DNA of 64,000 nt from REEB95 sp963785735 (GTDB lineage: Bacteria; Pseudomonadota; Alphaproteobacteria; ATCC43930; CGMCC-115725), in contig CAWAWJ010000002.1 of NCBI GenBank assembly GCA_963785735.1, forward strand, positions 130,010 through 194,009, given 5' to 3'. The first letter of the stretch is position 1. Each line of letters starts with the position of its first letter. The notes under the pieces were generated by a model. The model was not told the origin of the DNA, did not search any database, and was given only the letters and a program-made list of their open reading frames with translations. The translations under genes and the position numbers were made by a program. Shown here in pieces: positions 1 through 6,849 of this stretch.

Positions 1-770
1 CAGAGCGCGCCCAAAGTGTCTTCCAGCAACTCGGCTTCGAGTTCCTGGCGCCCGAGCCGCGTGCCCAAATATCGCTTCACCACCGAATCCAAGAACGCCG
101 GCGCCAGATTGGCGCCGTTCTCGAAGGTCGAACCGCGCGTGACGATGACGCCCTCTTGCGCCAGAAGATCGCGCAGGAGCTTCACCGGCTTGGGCGTGGT
201 GGTCGCGACCGCGCGCGGGTTAGGCCCGAGGCGCAGCCCCAGCATCAGATTGTCCCAGGCCTCTCCGTAGCGCCAAGATGCGAGCTCGTCGCACCAGGCG
301 AGATCGTGTTGCGGGCCCCGGAGCCGCTCGGGCTCGTCGGCGGAAAAACATGTGGCGACCGCGCCGTTGGGCCAGACGATGCGGTGGCGCGAAGGCTCGT
401 AATGCGGGCGTTCCTGGTCGCGCGATGAAACCGCGAGCAAGCCGCTCGGGCCTTCCACCATCACGTCGCGCGCATCGCCCGCCGTCGGCGCCACCAGCGC
501 CACGCGGCCCGCGTTGCCGTTCGTGACGCATTCGCGCACATATTCGGCGCCGCTGCGCGTCTTGCCGAAACCCCGCCCGGCCAAGAGCAGCCAGACGCGC
601 CAGGGGCCTTTTGGCGCGCGTTGCGATGCCCTCGCCCAGAAATTCCAGTTGCAGGTCAGCGCCGAAACCTCGCTCTCGCTTAAGGCGTCGAGCGCCAACG
701 CGCGCCGGGGGAGCGGGAGCGCGGCGTAGAGCGAGGCTTCGGACGGATTGGCCGCGCCGGCGGCGTTCAT
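1..770 (-). CDS. terL: Phage terminase large subunit, 3' part beyond the window
   Basis: ATPase-nuclease that packages phage DNA into proheads. The leftward frame opens at ATG 770 and is still open at base 1, giving about 256 residues of the N-terminal ATPase domain. A Walker A-like motif LAGRGFGKTRSG lies near residue 70, followed by a segment around VALVAPTAGDARDVMVEG and a Walker B-like stretch ending LAWCDELASWR. The later TTTPKP motif suits the ATPase coupling segment. The nuclease domain lies outside the window. It reads in the same direction as terS (3303-3923) but is separated from it by 2.5 kb of other genes, which is unusual. Its own promoter, a terminator and a REP-like element lie between 780 and 1025. 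Confidence 0.88.
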   Translation of the reverse strand, partial: MNAAGAANPSEASLYAALPLPRRALALDALSESEVSALTCNWNFWARASQRAPKGPWRVWLLLAGRGFGKTRSGAEYVRECVTNGNAGRVALVAPTAGDARDVMVEGPSGLLAVSSRDQERPHYEPSRHRIVWPNGAVATCFSADEPERLRGPQHDLAWCDELASWRYGEAWDNLMLGLRLGPNPRAVATTTPKPVKLLRDLLAQEGVIVTRGSTFENGANLAPAFLDSVVKRYLGTRLGRQELEAELLEDTLGAL

Positions 771-812
771 GCGCGCACCTTCGCGGCGGTTTAATTTGGG
801 TTTTCTAGAATC

Positions 813-893
813 GTCATGGCCGGGCTTGGCCCGGCCATCCACGAATGTTGTTTGATCGAGGACATGGATGCCCGGAACAAGTCCGGGCATGAC
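813..893. repeat. Pair of REP/BIME-like palindromes
   Basis: Two GC-rich hairpins lie close together: ATGGCCGGGC/GCCCGGCCAT at 816-838 and ATGCCCGG/CCGGGCAT at 868-890. The outer ends GTCATGG and GGGCATGAC are also inverted with respect to each other. This matches the form of the short intergenic palindromes scattered through many alphaproteobacterial genomes. It lies between the terL promoter/terminator leader and the terL start, where it could affect RNA stability. Confidence 0.6.
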
Positions 894-927
894 ACTGTTA
901 AAGGTGTCAGGTGAAACTCAGCCAACA

Positions 928-962
928 AAAAACCCGGCCGGGCCGTTTGGGCGCCGCCGGGC
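928..962 (-). terminator. Intrinsic terminator in the terL leader
   Basis: Read leftward, a CCCGGC...GCCGGG stem with a GC-rich interior is followed by a run of six T. It begins about 14 nt after the predicted start of transcription from the promoter at 971-1025. RNA from that promoter would therefore end at about 48 nt unless termination is prevented. It can also terminate transcripts of the upstream VOC gene. Confidence 0.6.
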
Positions 963-970
963 AGACTCTC

Positions 971-1025
971 GATGATGACGTATTATACCAGTTTGATCCG
1001 GATCAGTCAAGAACAAAATAAGAAC
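971..1025 (-). promoter_or_regulatory. Sigma70-type promoter with palindromic operator, copy A
   Basis: On the minus strand TTGACT (1010-1005), a 17-bp spacer and TATAAT (987-982) form a near-consensus promoter with an extended -10 TGG. The spacer contains the perfect 12-bp palindrome TGATCCGGATCA (994-1005), which abuts the -35 box. The whole 55-bp block recurs ungapped at 4010-4064 with about eight differences. It faces terL. The palindrome is a likely operator for a dimeric regulator; its owner is unknown, and it does not resemble the ATTAGCGTACA operators of the nearby S24 repressor. Confidence 0.7.
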
Positions 1026-1060
1026 GCACCGGAGAAGCGCGCAGAACTTCTATCCCCGCG

Positions 1061-1738
1061 TCACTTCTTCCCCCCGCCGAGCTTCTTGGTCTGGGTCGCG
1101 ATCGAATGCTCGCGCAGCCGCGCGATCTCCTCGGGCGAAAGCTGCTTCATCAGCGACTTGTCCTTGAGCCGCGTATCCTGGCCTTTGACCGGGTCCTGGA
1201 TCGCCTCTTCGAGGCTGTGCGCCCATTTCCATTCCTCGGGCGGCCGCGCCTTCTGGCCGGGCGCCAGCTGGTCGAGGCCCCAGAAAATCTCGAGCCGGTG
1301 GTTGTCGGGGTCGTGGAACTCGACCGCGATCTGCGCGCCCGCCCGCCGCCTTCCTTCGAAATCGAGCGGCACTTTGTGCTTTTTCAGATGCTCACGCGCG
1401 CGCAACACCTCGTCCAATGTGGCCACTTCGAAGGCGATGTGGTTCAACTCGTAATTGCCGCTCGGCGATTCCTTCTTCATCGAGCCCACCAGCGCCACCG
1501 AATGGTGGTCCGGGCTGAAGCGCAAAAAGGCCATGCCGCCCGGCGCCATGTCGTCGGTGTAGATGTCCGAGCACTCGAAGCCCAAAACCTCGGTATAGAA
1601 TTTGAGCGAGCGCTCGATATCGGCGCAATTGATGACGATATGGCCGAGCTTGCCGATCTTGAACGGCAGATCCTGGGGCGTCTTGTAGCGCGCCTTCAAC
1701 TGTTCAACCCGTGCCCGATCGAGCGCCATCTCCGCCAA
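1061..1738 (-). CDS. VOC superfamily (glyoxalase/extradiol dioxygenase fold) enzyme
   Basis: A 225-residue metal-dependent VOC protein. The first beta-alpha module begins with LGHIVINCADIERSLKFYTE, giving a first metal-ligand His. The second module has ELNHIAFEV and ends VEFHDPDNHRLEIFW, supplying a second His and a Glu. The charged C-terminal tail of about 60 residues, with SPEEIARLREHS, is an addition to the minimal fold. The substrate cannot be read from the sequence. It sits inside the phage block between terL and the terS operon, separated from the latter by 140 bp, so it is probably a cargo gene. ATG 1738 or ATG 1729 could be the start. Confidence 0.8.
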   Translation of the reverse strand: MAEMALDRARVEQLKARYKTPQDLPFKIGKLGHIVINCADIERSLKFYTEVLGFECSDIYTDDMAPGGMAFLRFSPDHHSVALVGSMKKESPSGNYELNHIAFEVATLDEVLRAREHLKKHKVPLDFEGRRRAGAQIAVEFHDPDNHRLEIFWGLDQLAPGQKARPPEEWKWAHSLEEAIQDPVKGQDTRLKDKSLMKQLSPEEIARLREHSIATQTKKLGGGKK

Positions 1739-1879
1739 CCCCTCGTCTTTGAAAGCCGGAAGATTAGCGCCAAACCGGGCCGAAGTCAGCCCCCGGCTTG
1801 CGATCGTCGGCGGCGCTATTGGCAGTAAAAGCCACTCAAGCCCGAACCCTTCGGCGGCTCATCGCGGCCGACAAATACG

Positions 1880-2449
1880 TCAGGGCACGTGATTGACGAG
1901 ACGGTACTCGTCGCCGTCCCATTGCCAAATCTGTCCGTGCGTTTCGAATGTGCCTTCGGGATGCGGATCGTCGCGGTTGCCGAGAATGATGACCGGCGAC
2001 CCATCCTCGGCCATGGCGATCTGAGGAAAGTTCCGGGTGGCCTGATCGAAAATCTTTTTTATTCCCGTCGTGCTCACCTCGTAGATTCTGACCCAGCCGG
2101 CGCTACCCCCGGTCCAATACGTGATGATTTGCGGGCTGTCGTCACGCAGACTAAATGCCGCAATCGGATGATTGCTGGTATTTTCCGTATAGACGATGCT
2201 TTTTCCGCAACCCCGGACGCACCGAATGGTAAGCGTCCAATTGAGCAATCGTTCGCCATTCCGCACAATCGGCGCATCGACAATGTCGGCGCGGAATTGC
2301 GTCTGATACGTCGGATCGACCACGACCCGCGCCACCAGTGCCTGTCCGTTCGATTGCTTGGTTTCGCCGAAAGCATGCTCGCGGCAGAACATCAGGCTTA
2401 GCGCCAAAATCGTTGCGCCGAGAGCGCCCGCGCGGGGACTTGCCGTCAT
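1880..2449 (-). CDS. Secreted protein of unknown function, partner of the transglycosylase-like gene
   Basis: A 189-residue protein with an N-terminal signal-like segment (ALGATILALSLMFCREHAFG), so probably periplasmic. The mature part has two cysteines in RCVRGCGK and beta-rich sequence ending WQWDGDEYRLVNHVP. I do not recognise the family. It overlaps the 3' end of the lytic transglycosylase-like gene by 4 bp (2446-2449), implying translational coupling. A secreted protein coupled to a cell-wall hydrolase could be an inhibitor or immunity factor, or a lysis accessory protein. That is inference from context only. Confidence 0.6.
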   Translation of the reverse strand: MTASPRAGALGATILALSLMFCREHAFGETKQSNGQALVARVVVDPTYQTQFRADIVDAPIVRNGERLLNWTLTIRCVRGCGKSIVYTENTSNHPIAAFSLRDDSPQIITYWTGGSAGWVRIYEVSTTGIKKIFDQATRNFPQIAMAEDGSPVIILGNRDDPHPEGTFETHGQIWQWDGDEYRLVNHVP

Positions 2450-3306
2450 TTATGGAGCGTCCTTCTCAGGACAGCCATTGGGTCATTGGGATTCTGCTGC
2501 AAGGCGCTCGCCGCATCAAGAATCCTGTTTGGATAGGCGGGTGCGGGCCCGTAATTCTTTAGGGCTGTAGGCAAATCGCCCCATCTATTCACCAGAATCT
2601 GAAGGTAGGCCGAACCCAGCCGCACATTGGTGGCGGGATCGAAAACGTCGGGCTGCGCGGGAAATCCCGGAACTTTAGACAGTACATCCTTGATGGCGAT
2701 TTGCTCCAAGCCCATAAGCCCGCTTGCGTCCGACGTTTGGCTTTTTGCATTCGGATCGAAGCTGCTTTCCTGCCAAGCTATCGCCATTATGACAGAACCA
2801 TTCTGTCTCGAAAGATTGTTGTCGCGGACGAGTTTTGCCGCTTGGGCATAAGTGAGCGGTGTTTTAACGCGCCTGGCGGGCGCGGAGGCCTCGTCCTTGC
2901 CCCCATTGCCGGCACCGCTCCCGTCCGAAGGCGCGAACTGGCCGCCTTGCGGGCCGGGCCCGTAATGGTTCGGGTTGAACTTGGCGAACTTGGCGAGGAG
3001 ATCCGCGCCTTCGCGCCGCGCCGGCGGCAGCTCGATCCGGGCGATTATATCCCGCGCCTTCCCCGCCTGGCCCCGGCTCAACAGCCGCGCCGCGCGGGAA
3101 AGCGCCGAAAAGAACGCGGGCGTATTCGCATCCGTGCCGTGCAGCACCGCCACCGCCCGGTATATCTCCTGCGCCTCGCGCGGGCGGATCGCCGGTCCCT
3201 GCCGCTCGGTCAAAGGCGTTCCGGGCCAGAGATAAATTCCGTCCTCGCCGCAGGCAAGCGTGTTCGGGCCTAACGCCCGCGCGCGGGCGGCGTTCTCGCT
3301 GCTCAT
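2446..3306 (-). CDS. Phage lytic transglycosylase-like (SLT) protein
   Basis: 286 residues. Residues near 110-125 carry NPNHYGPGPQGGQFAP, resembling a sequence signature seen in phage structural or morphogenesis proteins. The C-terminal 130 residues look like a lysozyme-like SLT domain: IMAIAWQESSFDPNAKSQTS supplies the catalytic Glu, followed by ASGLMGLEQI, a segment with NVRLGSAYLQILVNRWG, and ALKNYGPAP. No signal peptide is visible, so it is likely a virion-associated or holin-released muramidase. The start overlaps the end of terS by 4 bp, and its stop overlaps the next gene by 4 bp. The three genes form one leftward operon. Confidence 0.75.
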   Translation of the reverse strand: MSSENAARARALGPNTLACGEDGIYLWPGTPLTERQGPAIRPREAQEIYRAVAVLHGTDANTPAFFSALSRAARLLSRGQAGKARDIIARIELPPARREGADLLAKFAKFNPNHYGPGPQGGQFAPSDGSGAGNGGKDEASAPARRVKTPLTYAQAAKLVRDNNLSRQNGSVIMAIAWQESSFDPNAKSQTSDASGLMGLEQIAIKDVLSKVPGFPAQPDVFDPATNVRLGSAYLQILVNRWGDLPTALKNYGPAPAYPNRILDAASALQQNPNDPMAVLRRTLHK

Positions 3307-3923
3307 GTGCCGGTCTCCTTCCCTGGTTCCTCGTTGCCGGTCTCGGCCGTCTCCCCGGCCGGCGCCTTCGCCTTCTCCGCTTCGATCTCCCTGGCATAGG
3401 CGTCGATCTGGGCGCGCAACTTGGCGCGGGCGCTTTCGGCATTGCGTTCCTGCAATTCCGGGTTGCCGGGCGGGCGCAGATAACGCTCGAACAATCCCAG
3501 ATGCCGCGCCAAGGCCAAGAGCGCGCGCGCCTTGTCGTGGAGCTTCACCTTGGCGCCCCCCGCGAGCGTGATTTCAGAGACGGCGGCGGCATCGTCGTCG
3601 TCGAGCGATCCGGGCGGGCGGATGACGAGGCCCTCCTTATCCTTCAACTCGGTGAAGCGGCGGATATCGGAAAAGGCGATGCGCGCATATTCCTTCAACA
3701 CCTTGTCGGCGGTGACGCGGGTGCGCTGGGCGCGCTTGTCCATGGCCTCGTTGACCGCGCCGGCGACGAGCGGATCGGCCAGAAGCCGGCAGGCGCTGTC
3801 GCCGGCATAGCGCGGCTTATAGCCCGCGCGGATGGCCGCGTTGCGCCCGTGCAGGTCGACGAGATATTCCTCGACGAACAGGCGGTGGCGATGCGTCAGG
3901 GATTTGAGCGGTTGGTTGGCCAT
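3303..3923 (-). CDS. terS: Phage terminase small subunit
   Basis: 206 residues from ATG 3923 (MANQPLKSLTHRHRLFVEEY). It recognises phage DNA for packaging. The N-terminal part, HRLFVEEYLVDLHGRNAAIRAGYKP, is the typical terminase_2 helix-turn-helix, followed by a coiled or helical middle and a charged C-terminus (AREIEAEKAKAPAGETAE). The longer frame to 4136 was not used because it would read through the promoter and terminator at 3971-4064. First gene of the operon terS, SLT protein, secreted protein. Confidence 0.88.
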   Translation of the reverse strand: MANQPLKSLTHRHRLFVEEYLVDLHGRNAAIRAGYKPRYAGDSACRLLADPLVAGAVNEAMDKRAQRTRVTADKVLKEYARIAFSDIRRFTELKDKEGLVIRPPGSLDDDDAAAVSEITLAGGAKVKLHDKARALLALARHLGLFERYLRPPGNPELQERNAESARAKLRAQIDAYAREIEAEKAKAPAGETAETGNEEPGKETGT

Positions 3924-3970
3924 GGTTGAACCCGCGCGCCAAGCGCGCGCAAAACAAAAGAATGGGGGCG

Positions 3971-4002
3971 CAAAAGAAAACGCCCGGCGCGAAAGCCGGG
4001 CG
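3971..4002 (-). terminator. Intrinsic terminator in the terS leader
   Basis: An 8-bp perfect stem CGCCCGGC/GCCGGGCG (3981-4002) with a 6-nt loop is followed on the minus strand by TTTTCTTTT (3980-3972). It starts about 12 nt after the predicted transcription start of promoter copy B and lies upstream of the terS ATG at 3923. terS transcription must therefore pass a strong terminator. Confidence 0.75.
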
Positions 4003-4009
4003 TAATTCG

Positions 4010-4064
4010 GATGATGCCTATTTATACCATTTTGATCCGGATTAGTCAAGAACAAAATGGGAAC
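4010..4064 (-). promoter_or_regulatory. Sigma70-type promoter with palindromic operator, copy B
   Basis: Minus-strand TTGACT (4049-4044), 17-bp spacer, TATAAA (4026-4021) with extended -10 TGG. The spacer carries TGATCCGGATTA (4033-4044), a one-mismatch version of the palindrome in copy A. Downstream sequence CATCATCC is also shared with copy A. It faces terS. Confidence 0.7.
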
Positions 4065-4150
4065 AAGCCCTCCTCCTCGGGCGCCTGAGGCGCGCGGGCG
4101 GCACGCGGCCATCTCGGCTACACTCTCCGGAAGCAAAACGGGAGTGGCGC

Positions 4151-4618
4151 ATGCGATATCTTCGTGTGGCGGTTTTGGCGGCGCTGCTGGCGCTCTTGTC
4201 GAACGCGGCCTTCGCCCAGACCGCGTGGGACGCGATGCAGGCTTTCGGCCTGACCGGCACCTGGTCGCTCAACTGCCACGCGCCGGCGAGCGGATCGAAT
4301 TATTGGATGACCTATTATCGGGACGCCAGCGGCGTGGCGCGGCGGAGCTTGGATCGCGGCGATAACGGGTCGAAGCTGATGCTCGCCATCGACAGCGCCC
4401 ATCTCATAACCTCGACGACGCTGGCGGCGCGCATGCGCAACGACGATCCGGGCTGGGGGGACTCGAACGGGACTTCCGCCGACGTGGTCATCGTCCAGGA
4501 GAACGGCCGATTGCGGACGCTCAATTCCATGGGCAGCGACGGCAAGCAATACGTCAAGGACGGCATCGCCCTCCTCTCCGGCAATCCCATGCCTTGGCTG
4601 GAGAAATGCGGCAACTGA
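4151..4618 (+). CDS. Secreted hypothetical protein
   Basis: 155 residues with a clear signal peptide ending at AFA-Q (about residue 22). The mature protein contains GLTGTWSLNCHAPASGSNYW and two cysteines, one in SLNCH and one near the C-terminus (LEKCGN), which may form a disulphide. The pattern suggests a small periplasmic lipocalin- or META-like barrel, but I do not recognise a named family. It is transcribed divergently from the terS leader, whose -35 lies 100 bp upstream. Confidence 0.7.
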   Translation: MRYLRVAVLAALLALLSNAAFAQTAWDAMQAFGLTGTWSLNCHAPASGSNYWMTYYRDASGVARRSLDRGDNGSKLMLAIDSAHLITSTTLAARMRNDDPGWGDSNGTSADVVIVQENGRLRTLNSMGSDGKQYVKDGIALLSGNPMPWLEKCGN

Positions 4619-4639
4619 GAATTGCGGCGGGAAACCGGG

Positions 4640-4880
4640 ATGATTGGGATTAAATTGCCTTCTTGGATTTCGCTGCGTTACCTCCGCACGCCGGCATCGA
4701 AGAAATCCCTGACCGTGTGCCCCACATGCGGCAAGGAGATGCGGCTGGTGGATAGGCAGCTCGATGTCGGGCGACGACATGCGAACCTATCGCTGCGATT
4801 CCTGCCAAAAGGAGCACATCCGGGATTTCGGAACCGCGGCCTGGAAAAAACTCTCCGACATGAACAATTCCGGGAAATGA
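4640..4880 (+). pseudogene. Frameshifted two-CxxC zinc-ribbon protein
   Basis: The first frame (ATG 4640) contains CPTCGKEMRLVDRQL. Just after, near 4762, the coding signal moves to another frame that reads MSGDDMRTYRCDSCQKEHI and stops at 4880. Joined, the two give a classic small zinc ribbon (CPxCG ... CDSC) of about 80 residues, of a kind common in Rhizobiales and Rhodospirillales. Either one base has been gained or lost biologically, or this is a sequencing error; other clustered frameshifts in the window favour error. Confidence 0.6.
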
Positions 4881-4907
4881 ATCGCCGGCGTTGAAGCCGC
4901 GTTTCCC

Positions 4908-5435
4908 TCACAGCCCATAAAACGCCTTCAACACGCCCAAGGCGCCGATCAGAATCCCCGAGGCGGTTTCCTGGCTGAGCGCGCGGCCGCTCCAGCCCTG
5001 GCGCAAGGCCCATTCCTTCAAGCTCCACTGGCAGCCGAGCACGTGCCAGGCGCAGGAGCCCGCCGGCGAGGAGGATCCCCCAAGCGCGCCCAAGGCCCGC
5101 CAGATTTTTTTCCGGGCCTCGGTCCGCTGCAAGCCGATCGGCAGCTCGCGCAGGCTTTGCGGCACGCGCCGGAGATCGGGCGATTGCAACGGGTCGAGTT
5201 GGGATAGCGCGAAGAGCGCCTGGAAATCCTCGCCCGCCTGGCGCATCTCGGGCGAGATGGTGCGGGCGCGCGCCATGCGCTCGAGCGTGTCCACCGTGCG
5301 AAAGGGCCGCGCCGGATGGCCTTTTTCGTCGGCGATGGTGCGGGGCATCCGTTCGAGATCGCCCCGGTTCATGCGTTCTTGCGTCGGCCCCTCTTCCGGC
5401 AAACGCGCGGGTGATTTACGTTTTGTCCGGCTCAA
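4908..5435 (-). CDS. DUF6456-like phage-associated protein
   Basis: 175 residues from a TTG start at 5435, chosen because AAGGAG (5447-5442) lies at optimal distance and overlaps the stop of the upstream gene. The N-terminus is basic (TKRKSPARLP). The C-terminal half, including CAWHVLGCQWSLKEWALRQG and ending GILIGALGVLKAFYGL, resembles the DUF6456 domain found in alphaproteobacterial regulators and prophages. Its role is unknown. It is the second gene of the leftward transcript starting at the repressor-controlled promoter near 5969-5997. Confidence 0.65.
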   Translation of the reverse strand: MSRTKRKSPARLPEEGPTQERMNRGDLERMPRTIADEKGHPARPFRTVDTLERMARARTISPEMRQAGEDFQALFALSQLDPLQSPDLRRVPQSLRELPIGLQRTEARKKIWRALGALGGSSSPAGSCAWHVLGCQWSLKEWALRQGWSGRALSQETASGILIGALGVLKAFYGL

Positions 5436-5445
5436 TCGTTTCTCC

Positions 5446-5907
5446 TTAATTGTCGGTGATTTCGGCGCGCTCGCGCGCAAGCTCGATGCCGGCCAAGCGT
5501 TCCTCGTCGCTTTCCTCCATGGGTTCGGGGGGCTCCGGGGGCTCGGGCAGACCGGCGCCGGCGAAAAACGCCAGGTCGGGCGGCGGCTTCGTGCTTTCGG
5601 CCTCGGCGGCGATCCGTTCCTGCTCGATCAAAATCCGCGCCGCATAGCCGGAATCGGGCTCGATGACGCAGAGCGCCCGGTGGGAAGCGCAATATGAGGA
5701 CCCCTTCACGGATGGCTCATCGCAAAAGGGCTGTTTTTCGCCCTCCGCCACCACGAAGCCGCAGAGAAACGAGGCCTGGAATGCGGCGGGTTCGAGGGTT
5801 TCGGGATTGCTCGTGACAGCTGCGCTGGCCGCTTGTATGGTCGCGAAGGTTGCTATTTTGTTCTCATATAAGGCCAAGAGATTTTGACGCTGGTTTACCC
5901 CCGACAT
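5446..5907 (-). CDS. GcrA-like cysteine/histidine protein of the prophage
   Basis: 153 residues from ATG 5907 (MSGVNQRQ); the frame also opens at 5946. The centre reads LCGFVVAEGEKQPFCDEP followed by SYCASHRALC. This spacing of Cys and His resembles the C-terminal part of GcrA-family cell-cycle regulators (FC..P...G..YC..H..LC). The GcrA N-terminal sigma70-binding helix-turn-helix is not evident; the N-terminal 50 residues are helical and Ala/Thr-rich. The C-terminus is acidic and proline-rich (PPEPPEPPEPMEESDEE). First gene of a leftward operon under operator O1. It may be a phage version of a host regulator that redirects transcription. Confidence 0.5.
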   Translation of the reverse strand: MSGVNQRQNLLALYENKIATFATIQAASAAVTSNPETLEPAAFQASFLCGFVVAEGEKQPFCDEPSVKGSSYCASHRALCVIEPDSGYAARILIEQERIAAEAESTKPPPDLAFFAGAGLPEPPEPPEPMEESDEERLAGIELARERAEITDN

Positions 5908-5968
5908 CGAACCCACTCCGTGATGGCCAGCGGCGCCGGGACCCAATCCGCCCGCGCCGAAGGGGGTA

Positions 5969-5997
5969 GCTGTACGCTAATCCTCGGAGCCTGTCAA
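5969..5997 (-). promoter_or_regulatory. Leftward promoter with repressor operator O1
   Basis: Minus-strand -35 TTGACA (5997-5992), 17-bp spacer, -10 TACAGC (5974-5969). The operator half-site ATTAGCGTACA covers the end of the spacer and the -10 box. It drives the GcrA-like and DUF6456-like genes. Confidence 0.65.
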
Positions 5998-6008
5998 CGC
6001 AATCTGCG

Positions 6009-6037
6009 TATATCGCCGTATATGATTAGCGTACACA
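6009..6037 (+). promoter_or_regulatory. Repressor promoter with operator O2
   Basis: The same motif ATTAGCGTACA (6025-6035) stands in the plus orientation, with TACACA (6032-6037) as -10 and only a poor -35 (TATATC, 6009-6014). A start of transcription near 6044 would leave almost no 5' leader before ATG 6046, so the repressor mRNA may be leaderless. The weak -35 suits an autoregulated maintenance promoter. Confidence 0.55.
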
Positions 6038-6045
6038 CTCAACCC

Positions 6046-6774
6046 ATGCCCGCCATCTCCGCCGCCTCCCGGAAACTCAAGGCCCTGCGCACCCGCTCGG
6101 GGCTGTCGATCCGCCAGGTGGCCCAGGCCCTGGGCATGGAATACGGCAGCTCCTACCAGCATTACGAAGACCGCTTCAAGAAGCCGCTTTTGCCGCTGGA
6201 ACTGGTGTTGAAGCTGGTGCCGATCTTCACCCCCTCCGGCATCGACCCCGCCGAGCTTTACGCGCTTGCCGGAGTCGATGGCTCGGGCGAAAGGCCGGCC
6301 GGGGCGGGATCCCAGGCCGCGCTCGAAGCGGCCTCGCGCGAGGGCGGTGGCGGCCGCATGCTCAAGATCGGCGAGCTCGACGTGCGCGCCAGTGCGGGAA
6401 GCGGCGGTCTTTCGCCCGAGAACGAGAAGCTCGTCGCCGAATGGCAGATCCCCTCGGGCATGGTGCGGCAATATTCGACCGCCCCCGCCCACGAGCTGCG
6501 CATCATCACGGTGATGGGCGACAGCATGGAGCCCACCTTGCTGCCGGGGCAGCGGATATTGGTCGATACCGGCGACCGCATGCCGAGCCCGCCCGGCATA
6601 TTCGTGGTGTGGGACGGGTTGGGGCTGGTCGTGAAACGGCTCCAGGTGGTGCCGCATAGCGACCCGCCGCGGGTGCGCATCGGCTCGGATAACGGCAAAT
6701 ACGAGCCCTATGAGCGTACGTTGAGCGAGGCCTATATCCAGGGAAGAGTGATCGGCCAGTGGCGCTGGCTGTAG
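6046..6774 (+). CDS. S24/LexA-type phage repressor
   Basis: 242 residues from ATG 6046; the longer frame from 5884 would run through the operators. The N-terminal DNA-binding domain includes LKALRTRSGLSIRQVAQAL. A linker holds an Ala-Gly (RASAGSGG), the expected self-cleavage region, near residue 125. The S24 peptidase fold follows, with Ser in GDSMEP (residue 160) and Lys in VVKRLQ (residue 197) as the catalytic dyad. It should maintain lysogeny and be inactivated by RecA-stimulated self-cleavage. The three copies of ATTAGCGTACA around it are its probable operators. Confidence 0.88.
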   Translation: MPAISAASRKLKALRTRSGLSIRQVAQALGMEYGSSYQHYEDRFKKPLLPLELVLKLVPIFTPSGIDPAELYALAGVDGSGERPAGAGSQAALEAASREGGGGRMLKIGELDVRASAGSGGLSPENEKLVAEWQIPSGMVRQYSTAPAHELRIITVMGDSMEPTLLPGQRILVDTGDRMPSPPGIFVVWDGLGLVVKRLQVVPHSDPPRVRIGSDNGKYEPYERTLSEAYIQGRVIGQWRWL

Positions 6775-6793
6775 CGGCGCGTACGCATCGGCC

Positions 6794-6822
6794 TTGCAAT
6801 TAAAACGTAATTAGCGTACAAC
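6794..6822 (+). promoter_or_regulatory. Rightward promoter with repressor operator O3
   Basis: TTGCAA (6794-6799), 17-bp spacer, TACAAC (6817-6822), with ATTAGCGTACA at 6810-6820. The operator has exactly the same position relative to the -10 as in O1 and O2. It drives the small gene at 6850. Confidence 0.6.
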
Positions 6823-6849
6823 CCCCGGCCTTGTTGCCGGGAGGCCGTT

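Noticed and set aside
971..4064. The 55-bp repeats as phage attachment sites flanking an insertion
   Set aside because: Each copy has full promoter geometry and a terminator just downstream, both facing a terminase gene, which explains the repeat better. No integrase is visible.
5884..6045. N-terminal extension of the S24 repressor
   Set aside because: It would translate through both operators and lacks a ribosome site; ATG 6046 matches the start of the helix-turn-helix domain.
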